DNA of 64,000 nt from assembly GCF_032118995.1 (NCBI RefSeq), contig NC_092661.1:1366501-1430500 (forward strand). The letters run 5' to 3'. The DNA comes from Asterias amurensis. Taxonomy: Eukaryota; Echinodermata; Asteroidea; Forcipulatida; Asteriidae. Within the stretch, counting starts at the first letter, position 1. Every line of letters begins with the position of its first letter. The notes beneath the pieces were generated by a model. That model did no database searches, was not told where the DNA came from, and saw nothing but the letters and a program-made list of their open reading frames with translations. Positions 1-12,054 of this stretch are shown here, one piece after another. A program made the translations under genes and the position numbers.

Positions 1-3000
1 CAACGTCTTATCTCCCTTCTCAGCTGCTCCTCTTTCCGCATCATCTCCGTGTGCTCCATCAGGTTTCTTAGAGCTGTTCGTGCTCCGAGACGACTTCCTC
101 TTGGCAACAGTATCTTCAACGACTTTTTTTGGACTCTTGGCTTTTTGGGCGGCGGCTCTCGTTTGCACAGCTGTTTTGGACTTCGGTTCGGTCTGCAGGG
201 TCACCACAACGGTTTCAGTCGCTGTGTTGGCTTGCTTCCGAGGTGTTCTGGATTTCCTCTTGCTGCTTTTTGTATCCTTTTGGGGTTCCTGAGTCTGAGC
301 TTCCAGTTCTGTACATTGGAGACGTCCGCTGTTTGGCGATAACCCAATCTCTTTCCGTAACTCCATCACCCAGTCTCTGGAAGGGCTCTTCGCAGGGGAG
401 CTGTTGGAGGTCATACTACGCAGTCTCTGCTGTCTGTACGGGGACTGACGTGATGAAGGCGGACTGTTGGAGAGACAGACCAACATCTGGGCTGCAATGT
501 TCACCTCTGTCGACATGTCATCGGGCACCACAACAGAGGCTGGTCCACCATGCACGACAACATCAGGCACTTGTTTATTATGCGCAGCAACGGCTGATTT
601 TGACGACACTGATGGGATGGGCTTCTTATTTAACAAATCAGGGTTCTTTCCTCTGGACCCAGTCTTCGACGCGCTGGATTTTCCTTCAGCATTATCATTA
701 CTGTTTCCTTTAAGAGGTTGTCTTGTTCTTGACTGGACTTCAGGTGTCCAGCCGACGTCCAGCGTGCGAGTCAACCCTTTGAACTGAATCTGTTTGCGAG
801 GTTTTGAAGCAACTCCTGGCGGTGATTTTGTTGTTGGGACACTGGCTTCCGAAGGCGTCATGCCAGCCTGTTGGACAAGCGACACCCCTGCAGGTCCCGG
901 GTTCAGAAACGCTGCGTTGCTAATACTGGAAAAGATGTTCCGATTCCCCTCTGCAGTTTGATTCGGTTGACCTGGAGCAGGTAAAATAGCTCTCTGCTTA
1001 GCTCTCTGACCTACTGCATTACCATCTGGAAGTCTGTTCTGGTTAGCATTCCGAGATGCGTCACTGCTATTTTCAGGCGAACAAGTTTTCTTTTGCTTCG
1101 AGCCTATCTCATCAGAGTTTTGCGTCAATGTCAGTGGGGAATTACTTCTGGAGAAAGATCTTTCCGGTGGGGTGGTTTCAAATAAAGAGCCAACATCGGA
1201 CTCAACCATCGTGGCAAGTAGCTGTACGACCTCAGTCTGATCTTGGACGTTCTGCGCTCCGTTAACTTGGGCCATCACGGAGGAGGTTGGTGCTGTGGGC
1301 AGGTTTGCGTTACCAGTCGCTGGCGGTGCATTGAGATTTTCCCTCCTGCCGTGAACCGGGCAAGATGGGTCGGCATTGCTTTGTTGGTGAGTGCTTCCTT
1401 GTCTTGAAGATTCATTCTGAGCTAAGCTTCCAGGCAAAAGTTGTTGTCCACTCTGTATCGCCACGCTCGGGGAGCCTACGACTCTCCCGTCCGTCGTCAC
1501 TAACAGTGTACCTCCTTGGAACCCTACTGGGGAGTTCACGACAAGGTTCTGGGTGCTGGGCACCGCCTGTTGCATGATCTGATACTGTCCTGAGGCGTTA
1601 AGAAAGACCGGGAGAGTGACAACTTGGTCGTTGGACGGAACTGTCGCTGATTGGTTGAGGTTTAGTTGGTGGTGGGTACCAGTGGAAGCACTGGTGACTG
1701 GTGGTTGAATACTTAAGCTGGTAAATGGACCTGAGAGATTAGAAGAGCACTAGATAAGATTCAACGGAAAAATCAACAGGCATGATACCTCACGAAGGCA
1801 ATGAAGGCGATTGCCTCCATGCCCCCTGGTCATTGCCTGCGTGCACTTGAAATGCTCCAGTAGAAATTTACAATTTTCTCATTAGGGTTCCCTTTACCAA
1901 GAAGAACATGCCTTGGTGCCCTTGCCCTTTCAAAAACAAAGCATACAGGTCTGAAATTTAAAAAAAGTAGCAATGCCGTGAATGCTCTTGGTAAACTTAA
2001 CAATAAACACCCACAATGAACTGAGAACAGTTTACATACCCGTATTTGCTGGTGTTAACATTGTAGAACCGGCAACCACTTGTGGGTTCTGATTGGCTAG
2101 TGAATAGGTCACCTGACCAGTACCCTGATCAGAGAGATAATGTGATTGGTTGGAGAGCGGTGTCGATTGCAGTGATTGGCTGGTTATGTTGGGAACATTA
2201 TTGAGTTGGGTCGTTGTGGCTTCACTAGACGTAGTTAAGTCGACGGTGGGTTCGTGGTGGGTTGGTGCGTCTTCAAGGTTCTCCTGGAAAGACTGATCAA
2301 CCGAAAGAAGAAAAATCAGGTAAAAGTTGGGCTATTGGTAGACTCCAATTAATTAAATTTCTTTCAGAAATATTCTCCTAGCTACTGTTCATGTCATTGT
2401 TACAAAAACTTCCGAGTGTGAAGCCTGCTTCGATATATTTATATATTTGTCTCAATTTGACCACTCACCCGGTTGTACTGTTCTCTGTCGATGTTGAAGA
2501 GTGAGAACAAAGACTCGAATGCCGGATCCGCACTGGTACTCTGCACGATCTCATGAACCGTGTCGTCGGTCATTTGAAGATTCAGCAGCTCCTCGATGGA
2601 CGTTGAGGACGTACTGAGTGTGTGAGCCGAAGTGTTTGCTTCTCCGACTGGTTCGGACCGGTTCTCCCTGTAAACAAACACATTTTAAATAAATAACTTC
2701 TTTATTTTTTAGTTAATGAATTGATGTTTAGTTAAAATTTTAACATGCAATTTGGCCAGTCCTCCTCAAGATGTCACCACAACTCATGATATTGTTTTGT
2801 TCTTCTTAGTTCTTATGATACATTTTGTATTGGACCGTTATTTATTATCTATCTGCATGTACGATTGTATGAATGGAAATAAAACAAACAGACAGACACC
2901 CCAACAGGCAAACAACTAAATAAACAAACACACAAACAATCACTGAACTCACACAGGTAGTTTCTTGTTGATGTTGCCGGCTAGTTTCTCCTGGAACTCT

Positions 3001-6000
3001 GTGTTGTTGATGAGGGACTCGAGAACCTGCGGAAGATCGGGAAACTCCTCCTCCATTTGGGAAGAAGAAACATTGTCAGTTGAACGAGGAGAAATACTGG
3101 CTGCTGTGGAAGCGGGTAATCTCCGCGGAGGAACGCTGACGAAAAAAAATCAATAAAAAATTGAAAATGCTTAACTTAGAAATGGTAGCATATTTCACAC
3201 TAATAGTCTCAATGCACTGTTCATTTATAGAGCTCTGGTCATTGGGCCAATATTATTCCTTAAAACTTTCTCAGCTCCCTGGGGAGTATACAACCTGGGC
3301 AATCGTAGCGCTCCAAAGGCTTTTTAATACACAAAAACAACCTCTACCCTCGCAGGTACCCATTATACCCCCATGGTGAAGGGAAGCAATTACAGTAAAG
3401 TATCTTGTGCAAGGACACGAGTGCCACGATCGGGATTCGAACCCACACTCCGATGACTTAACCACCATAACTTGAATTCGATGCTCTTAACCACACGGCC
3501 TTGACACCCTAAAATCAATGCCTCAAATCCCACATAATATGTACCTTTTTCTCTTTGGTGATTTGCCGATGGGAGTGTGCACCTGAGTGCCAGTTACGCT
3601 GTAACCCTTGGTAGGGGTTCTGAACTCAGGAATGGTTGTCGTTTCTGTGTAGGAGTAGAAAAAAGTTGAGGTTTTCATGTCATCAATTAATTTTGGTTTT
3701 TACCCATACACCGATGTGTGTTAGCACTGTATACTCAGTACTTTCCCGAGTCCTGTGAAAAAATATCACAGGCATGTTACTCGGGTGGGATTCGAACCCA
3801 CGACCCTTGCAATTCTAGAGCAATGTCTTACCAACTAGACTACCGAGGTTGCCCGGCAGCTAGAGGCAGTTCGAATCCTATGTTTTGGCAGCGGGTACCG
3901 CAACGATATAATAGATGTTAAATTTGCATCGGGGATAAAGAATATTAATTTTGGTTTTTACCCATACACCGATGTGTCAATTGTCATCAATTGCTTTCCT
4001 CAGAATTCTGTTTAAAAATATTAGTAATAAACTGAGAAATAAACCACAAAGGAAACCGACTTGGCACATTGTTATTCAATTTTAAAGGTGGAACAAATTG
4101 TCTCTAATCAACCGCCCCCAAAAAACAGAAAATCAGATACAGTTTTCCCTTCGACTAATAAACAGGGGTGAAAGTCATTGCCGACAACAAATGTCTGAAA
4201 CCAGGATCAAAATTTTAGAAAATATGTTGAAATGATGGCTTTTCCACTTTTTGCATTCCATTAGCAACTCAGACTCACCTAGATCCTGCCCTCTATGATC
4301 AGCGACCTCCATCTCGACCGCTGACCCCCGAGTAGATGACCCTGACCCCATGACCCTGCGGTCACTTGGTGTATGACTCTGGCGACCCGTAATCATAATA
4401 CTATTGGTGAGAGCGTCGAGGGGGCTGGTGGCTACAGATACGCTACCAGACACAGAAGCGTTTGTGGCTGTTGTTGTTGTTGTTGTTGTTGACGGGAGCT
4501 GCGACGCCATCTTTCGCTGAAGCTCTTGTTGTTTTCTTAGAGCTGACATTCTGTATCGTGTAAGGGCTGAACAGTAACGAGAACGTCATAATTTGTTTTA
4601 ATTAAAAAATTTTTAATTTTGTTATGCAAGTTGCCAGACACACAAGGCCTGATGAAAGCCACTTCAAGGTGTGGGCTACAAATCAACTATTTTTCCAGGG
4701 GCCGTGGCACCTACTCCTGAAGGGCTGAAACAGGGTTACCCCCTTTCAATCCACATGGATGTAGGCATGGGTATCATCCACTAGGAGCCACCTACTCCTG
4801 GGGCTGAAGCAGGGTTAGCCCCCTTTACAGTCCATACGGAAGTAGGCTTGAGTATCATGTATCAGAAGCCTGGCTAGTAGAGCAGAAAGCACCTCACCTC
4901 CCCAACTTTAAGAAGCGACCTGGTTTAGTGTCCTACTTATAATACGACACAAGTGTCTTCACGATTTTTGTTCTTATCAATTCTGTAATGTTCCTTAGAC
5001 TTGGACTTCTGACTGTGTGATATTTATACTCACTTCTTTGGTCTACTTTCCGTGGTTCTGGGTGTGTTTGGGTGTGTAACAGTCCGGCATTACCCGTGTA
5101 TTGGAACCTGTAAACAAATTCAACCACAGATTAATGATGTTCCTTATTTTTCAATGTAGATGCTACATATTAAAAGCTCAAATTAGTTTTTCATAATATT
5201 TTGCAATTTTTTTTGAGTTTTCTCTTTTTTTTTCCATTCTTTTTTTCTTTTCATTTTGTGTTCAAATTGTGGTTACCACAATGGGTACAAACATTTAAAA
5301 GTAAGTTCACATGAATGACAGTGGACTTACCTCAGTTGACCTATGACCTCACTATGCATTTTCCATAGTGAGGCAATGACCTGGTTGCAGTTCATCCTGT
5401 CCTTAACTACACAGAGGGCAAGACAGGAATAAAAAGGAAAATAGTTTACAAAAAGAACAAAACAGGCCATGTAAAAAGTATGTGAGGGTAGGAGGAGTTT
5501 ACACATGCAAATCAGAGAATTACAGATAAAGTTACAATAGTCCTGGTTTGTTTAAGACAAATACTTACTGGCATTGATGAGCTTGGAATATTCACTCAGT
5601 ATTTCAGGTAAACCTTTCTCGAACGGGATCTATAAAACGATGACATTATAGAGAAGTCAATCGGTTATTTTACTTGTAAAAAAATTCTTGGTCAGTGTGA
5701 TCTTTAAGCTTAGAAAACCATATGGTGATCTGATTTTGTCATTTTCCGATCTTTCCTGTTTAAAGATATTGCATTGTAGGAAAGATCCAATCTTTTTCTT
5801 TCCAACCATTGTAAGCTTGAGGATCATTTGATCTCATTACTGGTAAGATGTAAAAAGTAATTTAAAAGAAGTAATTTTTGCTTACTGATGGTTCGACATT
5901 TGGGTGTCTTCTCAGTTCCTCCAAGTGGGGACTCTCAGCGAAGAACTCTTTGAATGACCTCAGCAACCCTTCATCTTTTAGATAACCTACAGAATAATTC

Positions 6001-6715
6001 CAAATTAAAACCAAAAATCAAAAGATTTAACTCTTTTTTTTTTTTTCAGTACAGTAGATAAAAAAGAATTCACCCCAAAATGTACCTCTATTTGGGTTCA
6101 ACAAAGAAGAACTTTCTAGAGTGGCGTGTCATGGCCAAGAGGATAAGAACCCCGCCTCAAGCTCTGGTGTTTCTGATCAGCAGTGTGGGTTCGAGTCCAG
6201 GTCGTGACACTTATTGCTGCATCAAAAAGAGAAGAGGTGCGCCCCACCTAGCAACCTAGTGTTCCTGGTTTGATTGGCTGCATACTGCGCCAAAGCACCA
6301 TGTGAAGTTATACACTGTGCTACGTAAAGGAAAACATGTAGGTCTCATACATGTACAGGCCTGTGCGCTTCATTTTTGAAAGGGCAAGGGCACCAAGGCA
6401 TTTTCTTCTTGATATAAAAGGGGCACCCTATGACTTTATGAGGAAATTATAAATTTCTAAAGGAGTATTTCAAGGGCACCAAGGCAATGATCGAGGGCAT
6501 GGAGGCAATCGTCACTCCATGAAGTACAGGCCTGCATGTACTTAAAAACAAAGCTCCGTAGTTTGAGGTCCTGTCCAACAATTATTCCTGTTTCATTTTT
6601 ATTTATTTATTTATTTTTTTTTTTTTGTGTGGGGGGGGGGGGGGAGAGGGGGTTGCAGTGGTAGTAGGGTAGCTTACTCACCTAGGACTAGTCGAGCTAC
6701 ATCTGAGGGAAGCAT
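1..6715 (-). CDS. NPAT: NPAT, histone-gene transcription coactivator (3' end off window)
   Basis: NPAT is the cyclin E/CDK2-regulated coactivator of replication-dependent histone genes and a core part of the histone locus body. Eleven coding exons, listed 5' to 3': 6715-6682, 5986-5886, 5629-5569, 5406-5331, 5107-5034, 4566-4279, 3644-3545, 3135-2953, 2667-2469, 2283-2040, 1730-1. All have GT-AG borders and matching phases, giving 1030 codons with the frame open at base 1. The N terminus MLPSDVARLVLGYLKDEGLL is a LisH domain. IASLWKM (exon 4), EKLAGNINKKL (exon 8) and SIEELLN...SADPAFESLFSLF (exons 8-9) match conserved NPAT blocks, and exon 11 carries the MSTEVNIAAQMLVCLS block. Exon 11 is rich in Gln/Ser and basic S/T-P sites (KSPKK, RTPRK), which could be CDK targets. 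An in-frame TGA (6745-6743) lies 27 nt before the ATG if the leader is contiguous. The family's short C-terminal tail should lie left of base 1. Exon 6 carries a Thr run from an ACA repeat. Confidence 0.95.
1739..2039. repeat. Family F dispersed element in the last visible NPAT intron
   Basis: Bases about 1776-1955 match other copies in this window: an 'aaggcaatgaaggcgattgc' block, then the 'cattgcctccatg' type, then 'ccctttaccaagaag' and 'gcccttgccctttcaaaaa'. Copies also lie near 6350, 14026, 20181, 37795, 39742 and 53622. No coding potential. It is probably a non-autonomous element of unknown class. Confidence 0.6.
3262..3515 (-). mobile_element. tRNA-derived SINE, family H (NPAT intron)
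   Basis: It shares the 'ctccctggggagtatac' block, the 'gaagcaatta' block and a B-box-like 'gattcgaacccacactc' (minus strand) with a second copy at 50668-50985. The tRNA-like head lies at the right end, so the element reads on the minus strand. Confidence 0.65.
3688..3980 (-). mobile_element. tRNA-derived SINE, family G (NPAT intron), one full and one partial copy
   Basis: A minus-strand tRNA-like head with B box 'gggttcgaatcccaccc' and a body 'caccgatgtgtgttagcac'. Related copies lie at 44025, 50205, 53893 and 55085. A second partial body follows at about 3905-3980. The stems are too degenerate for a functional tRNA. Confidence 0.7.
4640..4890. repeat. Two tandem ~85-bp units in NPAT intron 5
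   Basis: The block 'cacctactcctg ... gggctgaa ... cagggtta ... ccctttaca' appears twice in a row here. A related single unit occurs at 51045-51200. No protein is encoded. Confidence 0.6.
6119..6240 (+). mobile_element. tRNA-derived SINE head (Leu/Ser-like), family J, in NPAT intron 1
   Basis: A tRNA-like A box (gccaagaggataag), a long variable-arm-like stretch and a B box (gggttcgagtcc), followed by a non-tRNA tail. A fragment of the same B-box region occurs at 6955-7010. No intact tRNA folding was recognised. Confidence 0.6.
6350..6535 (-). repeat. Family F dispersed element, NPAT intron 1
   Basis: Reverse-oriented copy of the 1776-1955 element ('gaaagggcaagggcaccaag', 'aaggcaatgatcgagggc'). 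It lies between a SINE and a long poly-T/poly-G stretch at about 6598-6650. Confidence 0.6.
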
Positions 6716-7056
6716 TATGATTGTTTTCTCCTTATGGGGACCTCACAGACAAACATCTATCCAGGTCAGTACTCTGCAAATCATAAACTGATCTTTTAGT
6801 CAAAATGTTACATTGACAACAAAAACATGTCAAATCAAATTATCTTCACCACTTTCAATTTGAAATTCAAACAAAATGTTCCCATCCCCCATGGTGGTGG
6901 TTGTGTCGTGTGGATGAGCAGTTTAACGCACTAAATTAAACTCTATACATATATATCTGATCAGCAGGGTGTGGGTTCGAGTCCAAGACCAGTTGTGTCC
7001 GATCTTCTCTTGATTTGAATAACATGAAATTGAATTTACTACATACAACAAGCAAG

Positions 7057-7189
7057 GGAAAAGTTTCCGTATGGCGCCACCACTTTTTCATTCGATATGA
7101 AATAATATAGTATCAAATTTACCCCAATGAGATATTCCTTTTTGTAAAAAAGCGTGAAAAAGTGGTGGCGCCATACGGAAAGTTATCCC
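7057..7189. mobile_element. Hairpin MITE, family C
   Basis: Near-perfect terminal inverted repeats: 'agtttccgtatggcgccacc' at the left and its complement 'ggtggcgccatacgg' at the right, about 45 bp into each end, with an AT-rich centre. A more diverged copy lies at 39545-39705. Confidence 0.8.
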
Positions 7190-8324
7190 AAGCAAGACAG
7201 TAACCCTTGCTCCGTCATTCGGATGGGACAGAACTTAAGCTGTAGGTCCAGTGTGTTGTTATAAAATCTATCAAACACACATAAAAGACTTGATAAAGTG
7301 GGGACAGAGGGTCCCCAATCCTCAAGTACACAGAAGTACCCCCATTTACACCCCCCTCCCCCCCCACCCCCCCCCCCCCCCCCCGCAAAAATCCAGAAAA
7401 GCTAAATTAAAAACTACCGGTTCTGTATTTGTATTAAAAATCAAGCAATTCAACTAAGAAATTTGAAACAAGTCCAACCATGTTTTACTTACACATTTGT
7501 CTTGGCGAATTTCACTTGTTGAAATTCATTGTTGACAGTGAGCGTAAAGTTCATGAGTTACAGACCCAGTTCAGTCCGATCCTCTCGCCCTCTCACAAGT
7601 CTGCTGTCATGCTGCACTGTGTAATAACAACCTTGTCCCCCAGGTTTGAGTCGTTTTTTATTACCGTTGTATAGGCGGGTGAGATTGATTCGTTTGAGAA
7701 CGACTTACTTTACCGCACTGGAGAAACTAAACCGTGTCTACTGAAAAGATGGCAAGCTCTTTTTCTTAGAAAGTCCGCCAGCCGGACACTTTTGCATATG
7801 CATGCAATCGTGTAAAACCGTCCGGTGGACATGTACATGACTGCACATGTATGTGCGCGCGTAAGCGAGTGTGCATGCAATAAACCTACGTAATGCATGG
7901 ACTTCCTCCATGGTATATGAATATAGTCACGTATTTTGTTATTGCAGCGGGCGAATACCAAACGGCCGAACATTTCCCATGTCATTCATGACATGCACCT
8001 TGTAAAATATGGCGAACGTGTTCCGTCGACCAAGGGCGCCTTCAATTTACTGCAAGGACGGTTTTGCACGGGGGCGGACACAACTGCATATGCAAATGTG
8101 TCCGGGCGGACACAATTGCATGCAAAACCGTATTGCATAGAGGACTTAATTGCATGCGACACCGGCCTCCTGTAAGCGAAATAAAAAGTCAAGCTATTGC
8201 TTGAATCTTGACCATTATTTTTCCCCTTTTCTAGTTTATGAAACTATCTGATTATACGACAGAGGGACTTTTAGACTTTCAGGATAACTTTATTGGCCAG
8301 AAGTTGTTTGTATAGTTACCTTGT

Positions 8325-8455
8325 TAGTCTCGGTGCAAGACGTTTCTCGTTTCCCTTTCACGCACACCGCGGCCAATTCACCGACAGCGCGCGCACCGAC
8401 TCACCTGACTGATAGTCCACTCACCGCCCCGGAGAAACGTCTTGCACCAAGACTA
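8325..8455. mobile_element. Short MITE with 9-bp target-site duplication
   Basis: The ends are inverted repeats of about 24 bp (tagtctcggtgcaagacg at the left, cgtcttgcaccaagacta at the right). Both flanks carry TTACCTTGT (8316-8324 and 8456-8464). A 9-bp TSD is typical of Mutator-like elements, so a MULE-type MITE is my best guess. The TSD is perfect, suggesting a fairly recent insertion. Confidence 0.85.
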
Positions 8456-10791
8456 TTACCTTGTGTGAAGCTTCCGAATGTGACTCAGAGTCCAAAGAGA
8501 TATTGGTCAGAGATACTAGTACCAAACGAGTAAGACTCTGACGAGGCATCATTTTGTTGCGGCCGACAGTTACAAGATGCACGCGCTGAAAATTCACTAA
8601 GAGCTGATCTCAATAATCTTATGATAGGGAGTGTCTAACAAATAAATCAAGACCAAAATATTCCATCCCTCTGCCCCCCCCCCCCCCCAGCGGCCGGTCT
8701 ATCCTTTGGTTAAAGCAAGGCGCTGGGGACGAGCGAACCCCCCCCCCCCCCCCCCCCCCCCAGTGTCCTCCATTCTCGGCATGGTTTGTTGAGCATAACT
8801 AAATTTATTATAAAAAAAAAAACTCAACATAACCAGAAAGCTTTACAAAAGAGCATGCCGATCATGAATATTCATGCAGAGTATATATAATGCTTAAAAA
8901 GAAATATATTTTGTGTGTCACGATCTGAGAACTTTGCAATTCAACGTCTCCCCCTGTGTCGTCACCGCATCAATCGGTCTCAAAGGTGAGCAATTTCAGA
9001 CAAGATTAAATCTCATCATGCACCTGTTTCAACACTGGAGTGGACTATCGGCCTGGGCCCAATTTCATAAAGCTATTAAGCAGAACGTGGCACACAGGCA
9101 TGGGTGCTAGTGCCCCCCCCCCCTACCCCACAAATGTTGTTCGCCTACGCCTCCCTATCGATGACACACTATCGAAGCTCGAGATGAGTCAGAAGTTCTT
9201 GATTCATCATCCCCCGTCATCCCCCTTAAGTGGTTATTATTGTCGGCGAGGACGGTCGTGCACGGCATAATACTCTGCCTCACAATCACAGTCAATGTTC
9301 AGAAGTTTCTCGCAGAACCTAAGGAAAAGCTTTTATAGGTCCGCCGCACCATCCAAAGCAAGACTCCCAGTTTGAACCGGTGTTTTCTGCTTAGTGTGAA
9401 TGACCTCCCCATCCCCACAGTGTGAATGCGTGAGAAAAACTGACAGGGTTACGACGTCAACCTCATTTCTATCACTACTCTTTAGTAAAACACATGCGTC
9501 GTCTAGATACAGACCTCACACACACACGTCTGAGTGATTTTTAACCGCTGTTTATCACATTTTGGTAAGTATCTACATCGTTTTTTTCTTTCAGTTATGC
9601 ATCGAGTGCGTCATTAACGATGTGTTGCGTTAAACTAGTTGAGTCCGTGTTTACTTCTGTAAAATTTGGCGTTTGTTTATAATACTAAAAATTACTTCAG
9701 ACGTCAAATGAAAATCTGGCTGCTCTTGCCAAATCAATGGTGTATTGATAGGGCGCCCTCTTTGTCTTATATAACGACTTTCAATGTCTGCGAATGCGTC
9801 ACCTTCTGAACAATTATTAATTAATGATTACTTAACTTTGTACATTGTATTGTCAGTCTTGAACTTCTGAAAACCAGAGAGCCCTTTGCCTGTAAAATGA
9901 TTTACAATCGTTTTTTTCTTGTCTTTTGAGACTTGACCACTCTCTTCCCATAACAACAGTGATAACTAAACAAAATCAAAACACCCAGCAGTTTCACAAA
10001 ACACAAGTGACAAGATCTGGATGGAACTTGTTCTTTTTCTCAACACTTTTTATTTATTTAGTCTTGCATCCTGTAAAAAAAATGTAAATATGGATTATAT
10101 GATCTAGCTAGAGTCAAATAGTAACAGTAGAGTAAGTGATGGTTCAAACTAGTAGTTAGTAGGCCTATCACTCAGTATCACTGTCTGTCTGCTGCTCATT
10201 GCCGAGTGCCAGCAGGCCAGGCAGTTGTCAGGTTTTTTTTTTTACTGTTAGTCCAAACTTCACCCGTCCTGGGATGTGATTGTGTATGCCATGATGAATT
10301 GAATGTATTTTGAAGCAGACAGAGTAAGACATGATTGTTAAAATCTAGCTGGGACCCAGTAACTCACTGGCTGGGGCTCTGCACTCATTTAAAAGAAGAA
10401 TGATTTACTAATTTTTAATATGCAATTTTATATTTCTTCCCATTAGCTGGTGTGGCCTCCAGGGTAGAGTGTGTATGGCACATTATAACCCATGATTGGC
10501 TTTACACATACATGTAGCAGTTGACGTTCTTTGTGCTTCGGGTAACAAGTACCACAAAATCCTCCTCATCACTTTTACAAAACTCTACAGATTGGTTAAG
10601 ACATCGTGATGCCAGCCAATAAGCTCTCCAAAACTCCGTTTGGTATGTAGGCCTATGCTCCATCTCAAATTAAGAGTATCAATATAAACCACAAATTAAG
10701 AATGTGTGAAAAAAATTATATAGTTGGTACTGGTCCCAACTTGAGTGCAACTTGAGTGCCACGGCTGGGACCGCCAAACTAAAGCTGTGAT

Positions 10792-11439
10792 TAGTGCTGG
10801 GGGAATAGTGAAATTTTGTTATTCGGATACAGCTGGCCAACTATCCGAAATTAACCGTATATTCGAATGGTTTTTTTGCCGCTAGAGGGCGCTATTTAAA
10901 AAAAAAAAAAAAAGTTTTTTTTTTTTTTTTTTGCCGCTAGAGGGCGCTGTTCGTTTGTGAATGAGATGTTATGGGCGGTTTGATATTAGTTTAAGACAGT
11001 GTCACTCGGTTCATTCATAACAATTACTGGATCTAATTTAAAGATGGCGATTTGCTTTTTCTTTTGATCGTGATTGACTCTACGTGAAGGAAAACTTTTG
11101 TAATCTTTGACCAAATTACGTCAGAAATGTCATTGTTTTAACTCTTCACGGAGGTGAGCATAGTTAAATACTTAATATATGCTTTTTTATGCTGTTTTAA
11201 TAGAAGTTTCATAAGGATTCAGACAAAACAATTCATATCAGTTGTTGCCCGACGTCCGCGGATATTCGGATATTAAAGAATATCCGGTTACTCGGTTGTA
11301 ATTACAGAATTATCCGGTTCGTAAATAGGTATTCGCGCCCTATGCGGATATCCGGTTAAGAAAAAAAAGGCATTCGCGGTTATGGATAGGAAAACCTATT
11401 CGCCATTAACCGGATATTCAAATTATTCGCCCAGGCCTA
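10792..11439 (+). mobile_element. Non-autonomous hAT-like element, copy 1
   Basis: The ends TAGTGCTGGG and CCCAGGCCTA form short inverted termini. Flanking 8-bp duplications are GCTGTGAT (10784-10791) and GCTGTCAT (11440-11447), one mismatch. 8-bp TSDs and TAG..CTGGGCG ends fit the hAT superfamily. About 648 bp, no transposase. The interior holds 'attcggatatccgg'-type palindromic words and two CTCF-like motifs. Confidence 0.9.
10878..10948 (+). promoter_or_regulatory. Two CTCF-like core motifs in hAT copy 1
   Basis: GCCGCTAGAGGGCGCT occurs at 10878-10893 and 10933-10948, both on the plus strand, separated by poly-A/poly-T. It agrees with the CTCF core (CCNCNAG(A/G)GGGCGCT) at nearly all informative positions. 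Binding is untested. Confidence 0.45.
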
Positions 11440-11597
11440 GCTGTCATTCAGAGAGCTTCCATTTTGCCGGGGGGGGGGGGGGGGGGGGACCCACCAGAAC
11501 CAGATTGTGTAGTGTGGTTGCAAAAGGCTGGGTGTCCCAGGGTACACAGATCGCTGAGAGGAGGGGTTTGTCCAGGTGTTTCTTGCAGTTGCTGCTG

Positions 11598-11690
11598 AAT
11601 GTATAGCTCAGTTTGGTAGAGTGCTGGCTTGTTTCTGGAGGTCTTTGGCTTGAGTCCACATCTTGCATATTTTGTTTGTTTAAAGGGAAG
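11598..11690 (+). mobile_element. Degenerate tRNA-derived SINE head, family I
   Basis: The A-box-like 'tagctcagtttggtagag' and a B-box-like 'ggcttgagtcc' are followed by 'ttgtttgttt'. They match the heads at 15203, 25648 and 37473. Decayed. Confidence 0.55.
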
Positions 11691-12054
11691 GTACGCATTT
11701 GGTAATTACTCAAATCAAATATTAGCTTAAAGACTGACTTGGTAACTAGCATTTGAGAGCTGTTGATAGTATAAAACATTGTGCGAACCGACTCCCTCTG
11801 AAGTAGCATAGTTTTGTGAGAAAGAGGTAATTTTTCACTAAAATATTAAAAGACTTCTAGCTATTTCTTCGAAGTTTTTTATTCCTAGCTGAAAGCCCAC
11901 AAATTCGTCCAACAAGGGTGTTTTTTCTTTCATCACTTTCTCGCAACTACGGTGACCAATTGAGCCCAAATTTCTACACGCTTGGTATTTTATGCTTATG
12001 ATGGGAAACACCAAGTGAGAACAATGGTCTTTGACAATTACTAAACGTAAACAG

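Noticed and set aside
4175..4549. NPAT exon 6 starting at the internal AATG after 'gatacag'
   Set aside because: This acceptor gives the wrong phase after exon 5. The acceptor 16 bp upstream ('actgttcag') keeps the frame through TLTRYRMSALRKQ.
7353..8761. Long poly-C runs as functional i-motif/G4 sites
   Set aside because: Homopolymer runs of this type occur at many places in the window (e.g. 11470, 29271, 38288, 49971, 56706) and their lengths are error-prone in assemblies.
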